Assembly (NCBI GenBank): GCA_021325235.1
Contig: JAJPHN010000011.1
Span: 97,091-161,090, forward strand
DNA: 64,000 nucleotides
Direction of reading: 5' to 3'
Origin: Terriglobia bacterium
GTDB lineage: Bacteria > Acidobacteriota > Terriglobia > Bryobacterales > Bryobacteraceae
The notes under the pieces are model-generated. The model was not told the origin of the DNA. It did not search any database and worked only from the letters and a program-made list of their open reading frames with translations. Of the stretch, positions 1 to 8,775 are shown piece by piece. A program made the translations under genes and the position numbers. Each line of letters opens with the position of its first letter. Position 1 is the first letter of the stretch.

Positions 1-1544
1 CGATTTTCGACAGCGAACGCGGTCGTCTCGGCGCAGCTGTTGCCGAATATCCACTGCATCGCTCGAAAAGCGATCCCGACCGCGCCACCCAGAGCCACAA
101 CGATCACATCGAAGCGCTCGCCAAAGCCACCCGCTCAGCGCTCGAGAATGCAGGCGTGCCCGGTTCTGCAGTCAAAGCGTTGGCGATCGACACCACCGGC
201 TCGAGCGTCATTCCGGTCGATGCCGAGATGCAGCCGCTCGATGAATACTACCTCTGGTGCGACCATCGCGCCTGGCGTGAAGCCGGCGAAATCACCCGCC
301 GCGCTCATGCAGCAAAGCTCGAAGCGATCGAATGGTGCGGCGGCGTCTACTCCTCCGAGTGGGGCTTCTCGAAACTGCTCCACTGGCTGCGCCATAATCC
401 CGAGAAGCGCGCGCGCTTCGCCTCCGCTTTCGAGCACTGCGACTACATCGCCGCCGTGCTCTGCGGCATCCGCGATCCAAAGCAGGTCAAGCGCAGCATC
501 TGCGCCATGGGTCACAAATGGATGTGGAACGCTTCGCTCGGCGGCTTGCCTCCCGAAGAGTTCCTCGCCTCCGTCGATCCCTTGCTCGCGGGCGTGCGCG
601 ACAAGCTCGCGGGCGAATACGCCACCTCCGACATCATCGCCGCCAAACTCACCCCAGAATGGGCGTCGAAGCTCGGCCTCTCGCCGGGTGTCCTGATTCC
701 GGTCGGCGCCTTCGACGCGCATTGGGACGCCATCGCCGCCGGTGCGCAGCTCGGCGATATGGTCAATGTCATCGGCACGTCGACCTGCATCATCGGCCTC
801 TCGGATTCGACCACGCTCGTACCCGGTCTATGCGGCGTAGTAGCCGGTTCCGTCGACCCAAAGTTGACCGGCATCGAAGCCGGCATGTCCGCCGTCGGCG
901 ACATCTTCGATGCCATCGCGCGCCGCGCCTCGACCAACGTGGCCGAACTCTCGCGCGAAATTGAGAACTACCGCCCAGGACAGACCGGCCTGCTGCGCCT
1001 CACCTGGGACAACGGCGATCGCACCGTCCTCGTCAACCCCGAACTGGGCGGCATCACCCTCAACTGGCATCTCACGACCACTGCTGCCGATGAGCTCTTT
1101 GCCGCCATCGAAGGCACCGCGCTCCATACGCGCGTGATCCTCGAGCGCATGGAGGAGCACAGTGTCGTGATCAAGCGCGTTATCAACGGCGGCGGCATTC
1201 CGAAGAAGAACAATCTGCTAAATCAGATCTACGCCGACGCGCTCGCCAAACCCATTCTCGTTCCGCATGGCGACGTGACCAGCCTCGGCTCCGCCATATT
1301 CGCCTTTCTCGCAGCCGGAGCCTTCAAAACCATCGCTGATGCCCAGCGCGCGCTCTGTCCGCCTTTCAAAACCTTCGACCCGCGCCCGGAGCAAACGCGC
1401 GTCTACGACCGCCTCTACGCCCATTTCAAGAAACTCTATTTCAGCTTCGGCCAGCGCGACTCCGCACCCGCCGCGCTCGGTGACGTCCTCCCCGACCTCC
1501 GCGCCATCGCCGCCCAAGCCCGACAGGAAAGCGCCAGGCATTAA
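1..1544 (+). CDS. araB: Ribulokinase, 5' end outside the window
   Basis: FGGY-family sugar kinase that phosphorylates L-ribulose to L-ribulose 5-phosphate in the cytoplasm during arabinose breakdown. The frame is open from base 3, so the gene begins upstream; 513 residues are present against roughly 550 for the family, so only the first few dozen residues are missing. Visible motifs are the substrate-site segment IDTTGSSVIPVD, the central GTSTCIIG nucleotide-site motif and the C-terminal NGGGIPKKNN segment near the FGGY signature. The next gene begins 3 bases after the stop and encodes the following enzyme of the pathway, which makes ribulokinase much more likely than xylulokinase or another FGGY kinase. 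Confidence 0.93.
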   Translation, partial: IFDSERGRLGAAVAEYPLHRSKSDPDRATQSHNDHIEALAKATRSALENAGVPGSAVKALAIDTTGSSVIPVDAEMQPLDEYYLWCDHRAWREAGEITRRAHAAKLEAIEWCGGVYSSEWGFSKLLHWLRHNPEKRARFASAFEHCDYIAAVLCGIRDPKQVKRSICAMGHKWMWNASLGGLPPEEFLASVDPLLAGVRDKLAGEYATSDIIAAKLTPEWASKLGLSPGVLIPVGAFDAHWDAIAAGAQLGDMVNVIGTSTCIIGLSDSTTLVPGLCGVVAGSVDPKLTGIEAGMSAVGDIFDAIARRASTNVAELSREIENYRPGQTGLLRLTWDNGDRTVLVNPELGGITLNWHLTTTAADELFAAIEGTALHTRVILERMEEHSVVIKRVINGGGIPKKNNLLNQIYADALAKPILVPHGDVTSLGSAIFAFLAAGAFKTIADAQRALCPPFKTFDPRPEQTRVYDRLYAHFKKLYFSFGQRDSAPAALGDVLPDLRAIAAQARQESARH

Positions 1545-1547
1545 GCC

Positions 1548-2246
1548 ATGCTCCTCAAACATCTCCGCGAAGAAGTCCTCGAAGCCAATCTCGAAATCGT
1601 GCGCCGCGGGCTCGTCGTCTTCACCTTCGGTAACGCCAGCGCCTGCGACCGCGCCGAGCAGCTCGCCGTCATCAAGCCGAGCGGCGTGCCGTATGAAAAA
1701 CTTCGTCCCGAAGACTTAGTCGTTACCGATCTCGAAGGCAACATCCGCGAAGGCAGTCTGCGCCCCTCCTCCGACCTGCCGACCCATCTCGCGCTCTATC
1801 GCGCCTGGCCTGCCATCAACGGCGTCGTGCACACACACTCCCGCTACGCCACCGCCTGGGCGCAGGCCAACCGCGCCATCCCCTGCTTCGGCACCACCCA
1901 CGCCGATTACTTCGGCGGACCAATCCCTGTTACCGGGCAAATGCAGCCCGAACGCATCCAGTCCGAGTACGAGCTCAACACCGGCCACGCCATCCTCGAT
2001 CACTTCGCCGCCCACCATCTCGACCCCGTGACTACACCCGCCGTACTCGTCGCAAGCCACGCACCCTTCTGCTGGGGCCCGACTGTCACCGATGCCGCCC
2101 ACACCGCCGCCATTGTCGAAGAGCTCGCCCACATGGCGCTCCTGACGCTCACCATCAACGCCGAAGCTGGCCCGATCCAACGAGCGCTCCACGAAAAACA
2201 CTTCTTCCGCAAACACGGCCCGACCGCTTATTACGGCCAGAAATAA
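1548..2246 (+). CDS. araD: L-ribulose-5-phosphate 4-epimerase
   Basis: Class II aldolase-family epimerase converting L-ribulose 5-phosphate to D-xylulose 5-phosphate, which enters the pentose phosphate pathway. At 232 residues it has the usual family length. The metal ligands are visible in HTHSRYAT and THADYFG, and the late ASHAPFCWG segment is also typical. The ATG lies 3 bases after the araB stop, so the two are cotranscribed. The related fuculose aldolase is an alternative for this fold, but the ribulokinase neighbour argues for AraD. Confidence 0.94.
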   Translation: MLLKHLREEVLEANLEIVRRGLVVFTFGNASACDRAEQLAVIKPSGVPYEKLRPEDLVVTDLEGNIREGSLRPSSDLPTHLALYRAWPAINGVVHTHSRYATAWAQANRAIPCFGTTHADYFGGPIPVTGQMQPERIQSEYELNTGHAILDHFAAHHLDPVTTPAVLVASHAPFCWGPTVTDAAHTAAIVEELAHMALLTLTINAEAGPIQRALHEKHFFRKHGPTAYYGQK

Positions 2247-2329
2247 GACGCCCGCCCCCCACGCCGGAACTTTTTGGCCCCGCCCGCGTCTGCACCCTCA
2301 GACGGGCATTTGCGCCAATTGAGCAAAAC

Positions 2330-2848
2330 ATGGCTGCTCCAGTCGTCCGAGATGCAATCCATTCAGCAGGACCGGCACCCTGGCGCCTGAGGCTCACCTT
2401 CGGACTGGATCTCACTCTCCTGATCTCGATCTGCGCCTTACAGACGGTTCGCTTTACGGGTCTCATTCTCCATGAGTGGCTTGGACTCGCAATGGTCGGC
2501 CTCGTTCTCGCGCACCTACTGCTCGCCTGGAGTTGGATCGCCACTCAGAGCCGCCGTTTCCTCACCCTGCAGCCCATCCGTGCGCGTGTCAATTACCTTC
2601 TGAATCTCTGCCTCTTCGGCGCCGTAACCGCAGTGATCTTCTCCGGCGTCCTGATTTCGCAGAAGGCGATTCCAGCGCTAACCGGCCGGAATCCCGCCCA
2701 CGAAATGGACTTGAGATGGGACGGCCTGCATAATCAGTTCTCCGCCATCGTCCTCCTCTTGGCCGGCTTTCATCTGGCAATCAATTGGGAATGGGCGCTT
2801 GCGGCCGCGCAGACGATTTTCCGCCGTTTTCTGGACCGCCCGCGATGA
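2330..2848 (+). CDS. DUF4405-like four-helix cytochrome b membrane protein
   Basis: A 172-residue inner-membrane protein with about four hydrophobic helices (about residues 22-42, 47-70, 85-107 and 134-160). Histidines occur in LHEWLG, LAHLLLAW, LHNQFS and AGFHLAINW, spaced as in small b-type cytochromes of the DUF4405/cytochrome b561 fold, where paired helices hold haem. It may shuttle electrons across the membrane, but the partner is not visible. The stop overlaps the next start (ATGA), so the two proteins are translationally coupled. Haem binding is inferred from the histidine pattern. Confidence 0.7.
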   Translation: MAAPVVRDAIHSAGPAPWRLRLTFGLDLTLLISICALQTVRFTGLILHEWLGLAMVGLVLAHLLLAWSWIATQSRRFLTLQPIRARVNYLLNLCLFGAVTAVIFSGVLISQKAIPALTGRNPAHEMDLRWDGLHNQFSAIVLLLAGFHLAINWEWALAAAQTIFRRFLDRPR

Positions 2849-3168
2849 ACTTGGCCCGAGTATTCTGGCGCATTGCGCTGCTCTCCGCGGTGGCTGCTGT
2901 TTTCGTCTGGTTGACGGCAATGTACGGCTATTCAGCGCCTCTTCCCAAACACCCGGAGTGGTCGGCCTGGCGCGCGCACCGAAATTCTGCACCGCAATTC
3001 AGGCAGTTTCCAGAGTTTGCCGGTGAGCTGATACTGCTCGCGGTCTACTCCGTCGCCGGACGCGTCGTCTTCCGGCTGCGGCTCACGCCATCCTCAGCTC
3101 CAGGCCAGCCTCTTTCGTTGGGCCTGCACCGACAACCGGGCGCGCGCCAGGTCCCAACTCATTCGTAA
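2845..3168 (+). CDS. Small membrane protein coupled to the cytochrome-like gene
   Basis: A 107-residue protein beginning at the ATG that overlaps the preceding stop. It has an N-terminal hydrophobic helix (about residues 8-25) and a weaker second one around residues 60-75 (GELILLAVYSVAGRVVF). The C-terminal 30 residues are rich in Pro, Gly and Arg and look unstructured. I do not recognise a family. Position suggests a partner of the four-helix protein. The tail runs into a 25-base tandem duplication, which may have altered the original end. Confidence 0.55.
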   Translation: MNLARVFWRIALLSAVAAVFVWLTAMYGYSAPLPKHPEWSAWRAHRNSAPQFRQFPEFAGELILLAVYSVAGRVVFRLRLTPSSAPGQPLSLGLHRQPGARQVPTHS

Positions 3169-3211
3169 CTCAGCTCTCTACCCCGCTTCTTGACTCAGCT
3201 CTCTACCCCGC
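3168..3211 (+). repeat. 25-base tandem duplication between convergent genes
   Basis: The 19-mer ACTCAGCTCTCTACCCCGC occurs at 3168-3186 and again at 3193-3211, a period of 25 bases. The second copy covers the 3' end of the XRE gene on the other strand, so the duplication touches the ends of both converging genes. Confidence 0.85.
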
Positions 3212-3574
3212 CTGCCACGCCGACCGGTCCCGCGTCCGATACCTACCCGGACGCTTCTTCAACTCCCGCAGTCGAGCCAGTTCCGGATCGGGTTGATCCC
3301 AACCGTACTCCCGGGCCAAAACGAGGTTTTCGTCGACCTCCAGCAGGTCAGTCACAGAGATTTGAAATTTTTCGAGCAGCACGTCCGCCAGCGCGGCGTG
3401 CAGCTTTCGCCGTCCCTTCAGCACGTGATGCAGATGCGGCTGCGAGATTCCCAGTAATATTGCCAGCCCGCGTTCCGAAAATTCGCCATTTCGGATCTTT
3501 GCGTTCGTCAGCCCCAAAAGACGGGCCTGAAGCGCTCGAAACGTGACCGTTTCATTCCCGGAAAGTGATTTCAA
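3203..3574 (-). CDS. XRE-family helix-turn-helix regulator
   Basis: A 123-residue DNA-binding protein. Residues of about 31-75 form a Cro/CI-type helix-turn-helix (SERGLAILLGISQPHLHHVL is the core), followed by a short leucine-rich segment and a charged tail. No metabolite or peptidase domain is attached. The longest frame begins with a TTG codon inside a perfect palindrome; no in-frame ATG lies nearby, so the start is uncertain. It diverges from the gene at 3815, which it may control together with itself. Regulation is inferred from layout. Confidence 0.75.
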   Translation of the reverse strand: MKSLSGNETVTFRALQARLLGLTNAKIRNGEFSERGLAILLGISQPHLHHVLKGRRKLHAALADVLLEKFQISVTDLLEVDENLVLAREYGWDQPDPELARLRELKKRPGRYRTRDRSAWQAG

Positions 3575-3582
3575 TTTGAAAT
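3568..3582. promoter_or_regulatory. Perfect palindrome over the XRE start codon
   Basis: ATTTCAATTTGAAAT is a perfect 15-base palindrome (7-base arms about one central base) in a locally AT-rich stretch. It covers the proposed TTG start of the XRE regulator and faces the divergent gene at 3815. It would suit a dimeric helix-turn-helix protein acting as an autoregulator. There is no binding evidence. Confidence 0.4.
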
Positions 3583-3729
3583 AGGCCTACATAAATGTGC
3601 GTCGAGCGTGAGAATTTCTCACCGAAAGCGCCACAATTCTTCCGACCAGCAAGTAACCTGCTCTGAACAACTTATAGGAAAATTCCGACCCGACCCGGAT
3701 ATCTACCCTCCCGAAAAGCCTCACTGTTT

Positions 3730-3759
3730 TTGTCAAAATTCAAAAAAGTACTGTAAGTT
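3730..3759 (+). promoter_or_regulatory. Possible sigma-70 promoter for the gene at 3815
   Basis: TTGTCA at 3730-3735 is followed after 18 bases by TAAGTT at 3754-3759, within the only AT-rich stretch upstream of the gene. It lies about 55 bases before the ATG. The match is weak, so this is only a candidate. Confidence 0.3.
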
Positions 3760-3814
3760 CTAAACATAACAATCAAGCAGCCGAGCTTACGCAGAGCTGC
3801 TCAAGAGAACAAAA

Positions 3815-4402
3815 ATGCAGTGGACCCGTTCAGAAACACTTGCCCTCGCCCAACAATCTTGCACGTACTGCCATGGTCTCGGCCTAAGGCCCGGACGTGG
3901 CGGGGCGTCGACCCCGTGCAATTGCGTCTTTCGCGCTATCTTCCGCGCCTGCTACGCGCGTTTCCGCCAGTGTGCATCCAAAGAAAAATACGTCAGCCGC
4001 GTCTCCCTCGAGGCCAATCCGGGACGTCAGCGCAAGTCCGTCTGGGGCTTGAAAAATGAAGAGTACATCGCCGATTTCTGCCTGGTCAGCCAGCGGACAT
4101 TGAGCGAGCGCGAATACAAAATCTTCAAATACCACTTCCTGCTCGGCGCCGACTGGAAACTCTGCTGCCGGAAGCTCAAAATGGATCGTGGTTCGTTCTT
4201 CCACGACGTCTATCGCATCGAGCAGCGGCTCGGAAAAACGTTCCGCGAGCTCGAACCCTACGGACTCTTCCCGCTCGATGAGTACTTCGGAAGCACCGGA
4301 AAGGAAAAGGTCGTCGGCGCGTTGATGCCCTTCCCGATCGAAAGCGACGACGAACGAAAAACCCGGACCATCCTGAAATTCCCGCTCAAAGAAGCGGCCT
4401 GA
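3815..4402 (+). CDS. Uncharacterised protein with cysteine cluster and helix-turn-helix-like segment
   Basis: A 195-residue protein I cannot assign to a named family. Near the N-terminus CTYCHGLGLRPGR and CNC form a CxxC...CxC cluster with the CxxCxG spacing of DnaJ-type zinc knuckles, followed by further cysteines (CYARFRQC). Residues of about 95-150 (LSEREYKIFKYHFLLGADW, then LKMDRGSFFHDVYRIEQRLG) resemble a sigma-region-4-like helix-turn-helix of the kind in late-gene or phage activators. That suggests a zinc-stabilised DNA-binding protein, but this is inference. The nearest neighbour is a divergent XRE regulator. Confidence 0.6.
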   Translation: MQWTRSETLALAQQSCTYCHGLGLRPGRGGASTPCNCVFRAIFRACYARFRQCASKEKYVSRVSLEANPGRQRKSVWGLKNEEYIADFCLVSQRTLSEREYKIFKYHFLLGADWKLCCRKLKMDRGSFFHDVYRIEQRLGKTFRELEPYGLFPLDEYFGSTGKEKVVGALMPFPIESDDERKTRTILKFPLKEAA

Positions 4403-4417
4403 AGTGGCTCCCAATCA

Positions 4418-4458
4418 GGGCAGGCGCAGGCGTAACCCCCCATACGTCTGCCCTGCCC
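4418..4458. terminator. GC-rich hairpin between convergent genes
   Basis: GGGCAGGCGCAGGCG (4418-4432) and CGTCTGCCCTGCCC (4445-4458) are near-complementary arms around a 12-base loop, just after the stop at 4402 and before the 3' end of the minus-strand tadA. There is no T tract on either side, so termination is only likely, not shown. Confidence 0.4.
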
Positions 4459-4472
4459 TCCCTGCGGACGGT

Positions 4473-4961
4473 TCACGGCCTCCGGCTCTGGAAAAATTCG
4501 AGCAGCAGCGAAGCCGCTTCTACCGCCATCAATCCTTCCTCGATCCGCACCTGATGATTCAGCAACCCCGAATCGGCAACACGGAATTTGCTTCGCACGG
4601 CCCCAAAGCGAATATCGCGCGCCGCAAAGACCAGCCGTTCAATTCGCGCCAGCACGATAGCCCCCGCGCACATGGCACAAGGCTCCAGCGTGACGTAAAG
4701 CGTTGAGCCGGGCAGCCGGTAATTGCCGGCTTTTCTGCAGGCCTGTCGAATCGCCTCCATCTCCGCATGGCTGGTCGGGTCGCTCGCCGATACCGGACGA
4801 TTCCAGCCCTCGCCCGCAACTTCGCCCTCGATCACCACCAGCGCACCCACCGGTACTTCCCGGCCCTGTTCGCGCTGTGCCAATTGCAAGGCATACGACA
4901 TAAACGCCCGATCTTGCTCAGACCAGTCGCCCCGCCCCGCCGCTGAGGAACATCCCGTCAC
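4473..4961 (-). CDS. tadA: tRNA-specific adenosine deaminase
   Basis: Zinc-dependent deaminase that converts the wobble adenosine of tRNA-Arg(ACG) to inosine. The two zinc motifs are clear: HAEMEAI (ligand His and catalytic Glu) and EPCAMCAGAI (two ligand Cys). The frame gives 162 residues. The first 15-20 look non-conserved, so the true start may be an internal codon close to DRAFMSYALQLA, where TadA homology begins. A related guanine/cytosine deaminase is possible, but the NRPVSASDPTSHAE segment fits TadA best. Confidence 0.88.
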   Translation of the reverse strand: MTGCSSAAGRGDWSEQDRAFMSYALQLAQREQGREVPVGALVVIEGEVAGEGWNRPVSASDPTSHAEMEAIRQACRKAGNYRLPGSTLYVTLEPCAMCAGAIVLARIERLVFAARDIRFGAVRSKFRVADSGLLNHQVRIEEGLMAVEAASLLLEFFQSRRP

Positions 4962-5076
4962 ACCCGTTCGTATCTCATTTTGCCCCGCCCGTCCGAAACC
5001 GCCGCCGCTTCAGGTCTTTCGGGCGCCGCGGGAGTGATTTCTGGACTACGCTAGCAAACGGGGTTGAACGATCAGC

Positions 5077-6237
5077 ATGTTGCGCTATCTGTCATTTGCC
5101 TTCAAGAACACGCTGCGCAATAAGCGGCGCAGTTTCCTGACCATCTCGAGCGTCGCCGTCTCCCTCTGCCTGCTCGGCGTGCTGATCGCTATCTATCACG
5201 CGCTGTTCATGAATCAGGCCAGCCCCGGACAGGCGCTGCGCCTGGTCGTGCGCAACCGGGTCTCGCTCGCTCAGCCCATCCCGGCCTTTTATGAGGAGAA
5301 AGTGCGCCGCGTCCCGGGCGTCAAGGAAGTCTCGGTTTGGAACTGGTATGGTGGCACCTATAAAGATCAGGATCAAAAAAACTTCTTCGCGCGCCTGGGG
5401 GTAGAGCCCAAGGCATTTCTCACCCTCCGCACGCAAATGGAGATGCCCGAAGATCAGCGACAGGCCTTCATCCACGACCGGCAGGGCGCGGTCGTTTCGG
5501 ACGATCTGGCGCAGAAACTCGGTTTCCACATCGGCCAGCGAATTCAATTAACCGGCGATATTTATCCCGGCACGCTCGATCTCAAAATCGTCGGAATTTT
5601 CCACGATCCCGACGCAATCCAGTCGATGTTCTTCAATTGGGACTACCTGAAGGAAACGCTTCCCAAAGGCCGCCAGAACTACATCAGCACCATTGCCGTA
5701 CTGGCCGATTCGACCGACGATGTGCCCCGCATCGCCAAGGCCGTCGACGATATGTTCGAGGACTCGCCGCCGCAGACCAAAACGGAATCCGAGCAGCAGT
5801 TCGCGCTTAGCTTTGTCTCGTTTCTCGGAAATATCAAACTGTTCCTCATGGCCATCTGCGCCGCCGTCACATTCACGATTCTGCTGGTCTCCGGCAACAC
5901 CATGGCCATGTCGGTGCGCGAACGGATCAAGGAAGTCGGCGTGCTCAAAACGCTCGGCTTCACCAACGAGAATATTCTGAGCATCATCATCAGCGAGGCG
6001 ATCTGCATTGCGCTGATCGGCGGTGTCATTGGCCTCGCGCTGGCCTTTCTGCTTACCTTCGGTCTCACTCGGGCCGGCGCGGGAGCTATGGTCGGTGTAG
6101 CGAATCTGACCCTGACCCCGTTCACGATCATTCTGTCGCTTCTGGTCGCGCTCCTGATCGGCTTCATCAGCTCCTTCGTGCCGGCCTGGAATGCGGCTCG
6201 CACCAACATTCTCGATTCGCTCCGTTACGCAGGATAA
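5077..6237 (+). CDS. ABC exporter permease, FtsX/MacB type (first of two)
   Basis: A 386-residue inner-membrane permease with the FtsX/MacB layout: one helix at about 20-42, a periplasmic MacB-core domain of roughly 200 residues, then three helices near 255-278, 305-328 and 345-372. It ends in the usual NAARTNILDSLRYAG motif. It begins a four-gene operon (permease, permease, membrane-fusion adaptor, ATPase), an arrangement seen in DevBCA/MacAB-like exporters. The substrate cannot be read from sequence; drugs, lipoproteins and glycolipids are known for the family. Confidence 0.88.
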   Translation: MLRYLSFAFKNTLRNKRRSFLTISSVAVSLCLLGVLIAIYHALFMNQASPGQALRLVVRNRVSLAQPIPAFYEEKVRRVPGVKEVSVWNWYGGTYKDQDQKNFFARLGVEPKAFLTLRTQMEMPEDQRQAFIHDRQGAVVSDDLAQKLGFHIGQRIQLTGDIYPGTLDLKIVGIFHDPDAIQSMFFNWDYLKETLPKGRQNYISTIAVLADSTDDVPRIAKAVDDMFEDSPPQTKTESEQQFALSFVSFLGNIKLFLMAICAAVTFTILLVSGNTMAMSVRERIKEVGVLKTLGFTNENILSIIISEAICIALIGGVIGLALAFLLTFGLTRAGAGAMVGVANLTLTPFTIILSLLVALLIGFISSFVPAWNAARTNILDSLRYAG

Positions 6238-6241
6238 GGCC

Positions 6242-7405
6242 ATGGCAATCCCCATTTCGTACAACTGGCGCAATCTGATCGTTCGCAAGACCACGACTCT
6301 CATGACGGCCGCTGGAATCGCGCTCACGGTCGCGGTACTGCTCGCCGTGCTCGGACTCGTTTCGGGACTGCAGACGGCTTTTCAATCCACCGGCGATCCG
6401 ACGCATGTGCTCGTCATGCGCAAGGGCGGCAATGCCGAACTCACCAGCCTGGTAACGCAGCAGCAGTTCCAGATCATCAAGACATTTCCAGGCATCGCCA
6501 AGGGCGCCGATGGACAGCCTCTCGCCTCGCTCGAACTCGTCACCATCATCAACATGCCGAGCCCGGACCGCCCCGATGGCACAAACATCACGCTGCGCGG
6601 CTTAACCCCAACCGGTATCGAACTACGCAAGCTCAAACTGGTCGCAGGCCGCTGGTTCCGTCCCGGCTCGCGCGAGATTGTCGTGGGCAAACATCTGGCC
6701 GAAATCTACGATGCCGCTCATCTGGGTAAATCGCTCAAGTTCAATGGCGGCGAATGGAACATCGTGGGCGTAATGGACGGTCGCAATACCGCCACCGACA
6801 GCGAGATCTACGGCGATGGTTACCTCATATCAGCCGCCTCGGACCGTCGCGACACCTGGAGTTCGGCCCTGCTGCAGGCCACCGACGACGTGGCGGCCAG
6901 CGCGCTGAAAAATGCTCTCGAGAACGACCGCCGGCTGAACGTCACGGTTATGAACGAGCGCGAATACTACGATAAGCAGACCGTCTCCGCCGCACCGATC
7001 AAATTCCTCGGCTTCTTCGTCTGCATCATCATGGCCGTCGGCAGCTGCTTTGCCTCGATGAACACGATGTACGCCGCCGTCGCTCGCCGCGCCAAAGAGG
7101 TCGGCACCCTGCGCATTCTCGGTTTCACCCGCGGCAGCATTCTGCTCAGCTTCTTTCTGGAGTCGCTGCTGCTCTCGCTCATCGGCGGCGTGCTGGCCTG
7201 CCTGCTCGTGTTGCCCATGAATGGCATGACCAGCCGGATGGGCAACTTCATCACCTTCAGCGAGACCAGCTTCAACGTCCGCATCGGGCCCGACATCATG
7301 CTCATCGGACTGATCTTCGCCCTGCTCATGGGCGCGATCGGAGGCCTGCTGCCGGCCCGCCAGGCAGCTAAGAAAGAAATTCTGACGGCGCTGCGCGAGG
7401 TATAG
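6242..7405 (+). CDS. ABC exporter permease, FtsX/MacB type (second of two)
   Basis: A 387-residue paralogue of the preceding permease, with an N-terminal helix (about residues 18-42), a periplasmic domain and three C-terminal helices, ending LPARQAAKKEILTALREV. I use the ATG at 6242, 4 bases after the previous stop; an in-frame ATG at 6191 would overlap the first permease by almost 50 bases and adds no conserved sequence. The two permeases probably form a heterodimer served by the ATPase at 8776. Confidence 0.88.
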   Translation: MAIPISYNWRNLIVRKTTTLMTAAGIALTVAVLLAVLGLVSGLQTAFQSTGDPTHVLVMRKGGNAELTSLVTQQQFQIIKTFPGIAKGADGQPLASLELVTIINMPSPDRPDGTNITLRGLTPTGIELRKLKLVAGRWFRPGSREIVVGKHLAEIYDAAHLGKSLKFNGGEWNIVGVMDGRNTATDSEIYGDGYLISAASDRRDTWSSALLQATDDVAASALKNALENDRRLNVTVMNEREYYDKQTVSAAPIKFLGFFVCIIMAVGSCFASMNTMYAAVARRAKEVGTLRILGFTRGSILLSFFLESLLLSLIGGVLACLLVLPMNGMTSRMGNFITFSETSFNVRIGPDIMLIGLIFALLMGAIGGLLPARQAAKKEILTALREV

Positions 7406-7419
7406 AAACCTCGTACAAT

Positions 7420-8763
7420 ATGACATCCATGGAAACCGAGTTAAAAAGCCTGCGCATCGACCGGAGCGCCAAACGATCGGACGAGCCCAAAGCAGTCAGC
7501 AAACTCATCGCCATCGCGGTCGTTGTGGCGCTGCTCGCTATCGGCACCACGCTCGCCTATCGCAAGCTCAATGCGGCTACGCCCGTGCATGTCGTCCAGG
7601 TGCAATCTCCCGTCGCCGCGAGTTCTACCGGTGAGCAAAATATATTGACCGTCACCGGCTACATCATCGCCGCTCACAAGATCGAAGTGGCATCCAAAGT
7701 GAATGGCCGCGTTGCCTGGATCGGCGTCGATAAAGGCGATCACGTCAAAGCTGGCCAGGTGCTGGTTCGCCTGGAAGATGACGAATATCGTGCCCAGGTC
7801 ATTCAGCAAAAGGGCAATTTAGAGATGCTGCAGGCCAAGCTCGAAGAAGCCCTGCATGGCTCGCGGCCCGAAGAAATCGCCAAAGCGCGCGCCGATGTCA
7901 ACCAGGCCAAAGCCGATCTGAGCGATTCGAAAGCCTCGCTCGACCGCACGAAGCAACTCGTCGAACAGGGTGTGCTCGCCAAACAGCAGCTCGACGATGC
8001 TCAGGCCAAATACGATGCCGACGCCGCTAAGGTGAACAGCCTGCAGCGGACGCTCGACCTCTCCGTGCTCGGTCCCCGCAAAGAAGAGATCGACCAGATT
8101 CGCGGGCAGATCGACCAGGCTAGGGGCGCACTCGATTACGCTCAGACGCAGCTCGATAACACAGTCATCAAAGCGCCGATCACCGGCACCATTCTCGATC
8201 GCAACGTCGAAAAGGGCGAATTCATCACCACCGGCTTCGTCGGCGACAAAGGCGCCAAAGGCTACATCGTCACCATGGCCGATCTCAACGATCTGCAAGT
8301 GGAACTCGACATTCCGCAGAGCGATTTCCCCAAGCTCGGACCGCAGCAGAAGGGCACCATCACCACCGACGCCTATCCGGACAAGAAATACCAGGGGTAT
8401 GTCGAGCAGGTATCGCCCGAGGCCGATCGCGCCAAAGCAACCGTTCAGGTAAAGGTGAAGGTCGAGAACCCGGATGGCCTGCTGCGTCCTGACATGAACG
8501 CCACCGTGAATTTCTACAACGACGCGGCCCGGCAGCCCTCGAACGAAACCGCCAAGCAAGTGATCGTCATCCCGCAGAATGCGATTCAGAACGGCAGCGT
8601 CTTCGTCGTAGTCAACGGGCATGCGCGCAAAGTGAACGTCAAAACGGGCGGCACTTCGAGCAACGGCGTGCTGATCGAGAGCGGGTTAAACGGCGGCGAG
8701 GAGCTGATCGTCGGCCCGCCCGCTGATCTCAAGGATGGACAGAAAGTCGAAATCAAGAGCTAA
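7420..8763 (+). CDS. Periplasmic adaptor (HlyD/MacA-like membrane-fusion protein)
   Basis: A 447-residue protein anchored by one helix at about residues 27-48. A biotinyl-lipoyl-like half motif follows (GRVAWIGVDKGDHVKAGQVL), then a long alpha hairpin of about 120 residues rich in Glu, Gln and Lys, the second lipoyl half (IKAPITGTILDRNVEKGE) and a beta-barrel domain. This is the order expected of MacA and other exporter adaptors. It would link the two permeases to an outer-membrane channel; no TolC-like gene is in the window. Confidence 0.9.
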   Translation: MTSMETELKSLRIDRSAKRSDEPKAVSKLIAIAVVVALLAIGTTLAYRKLNAATPVHVVQVQSPVAASSTGEQNILTVTGYIIAAHKIEVASKVNGRVAWIGVDKGDHVKAGQVLVRLEDDEYRAQVIQQKGNLEMLQAKLEEALHGSRPEEIAKARADVNQAKADLSDSKASLDRTKQLVEQGVLAKQQLDDAQAKYDADAAKVNSLQRTLDLSVLGPRKEEIDQIRGQIDQARGALDYAQTQLDNTVIKAPITGTILDRNVEKGEFITTGFVGDKGAKGYIVTMADLNDLQVELDIPQSDFPKLGPQQKGTITTDAYPDKKYQGYVEQVSPEADRAKATVQVKVKVENPDGLLRPDMNATVNFYNDAARQPSNETAKQVIVIPQNAIQNGSVFVVVNGHARKVNVKTGGTSSNGVLIESGLNGGEELIVGPPADLKDGQKVEIKS

Positions 8764-8775
8764 AAGGAAACCAGC

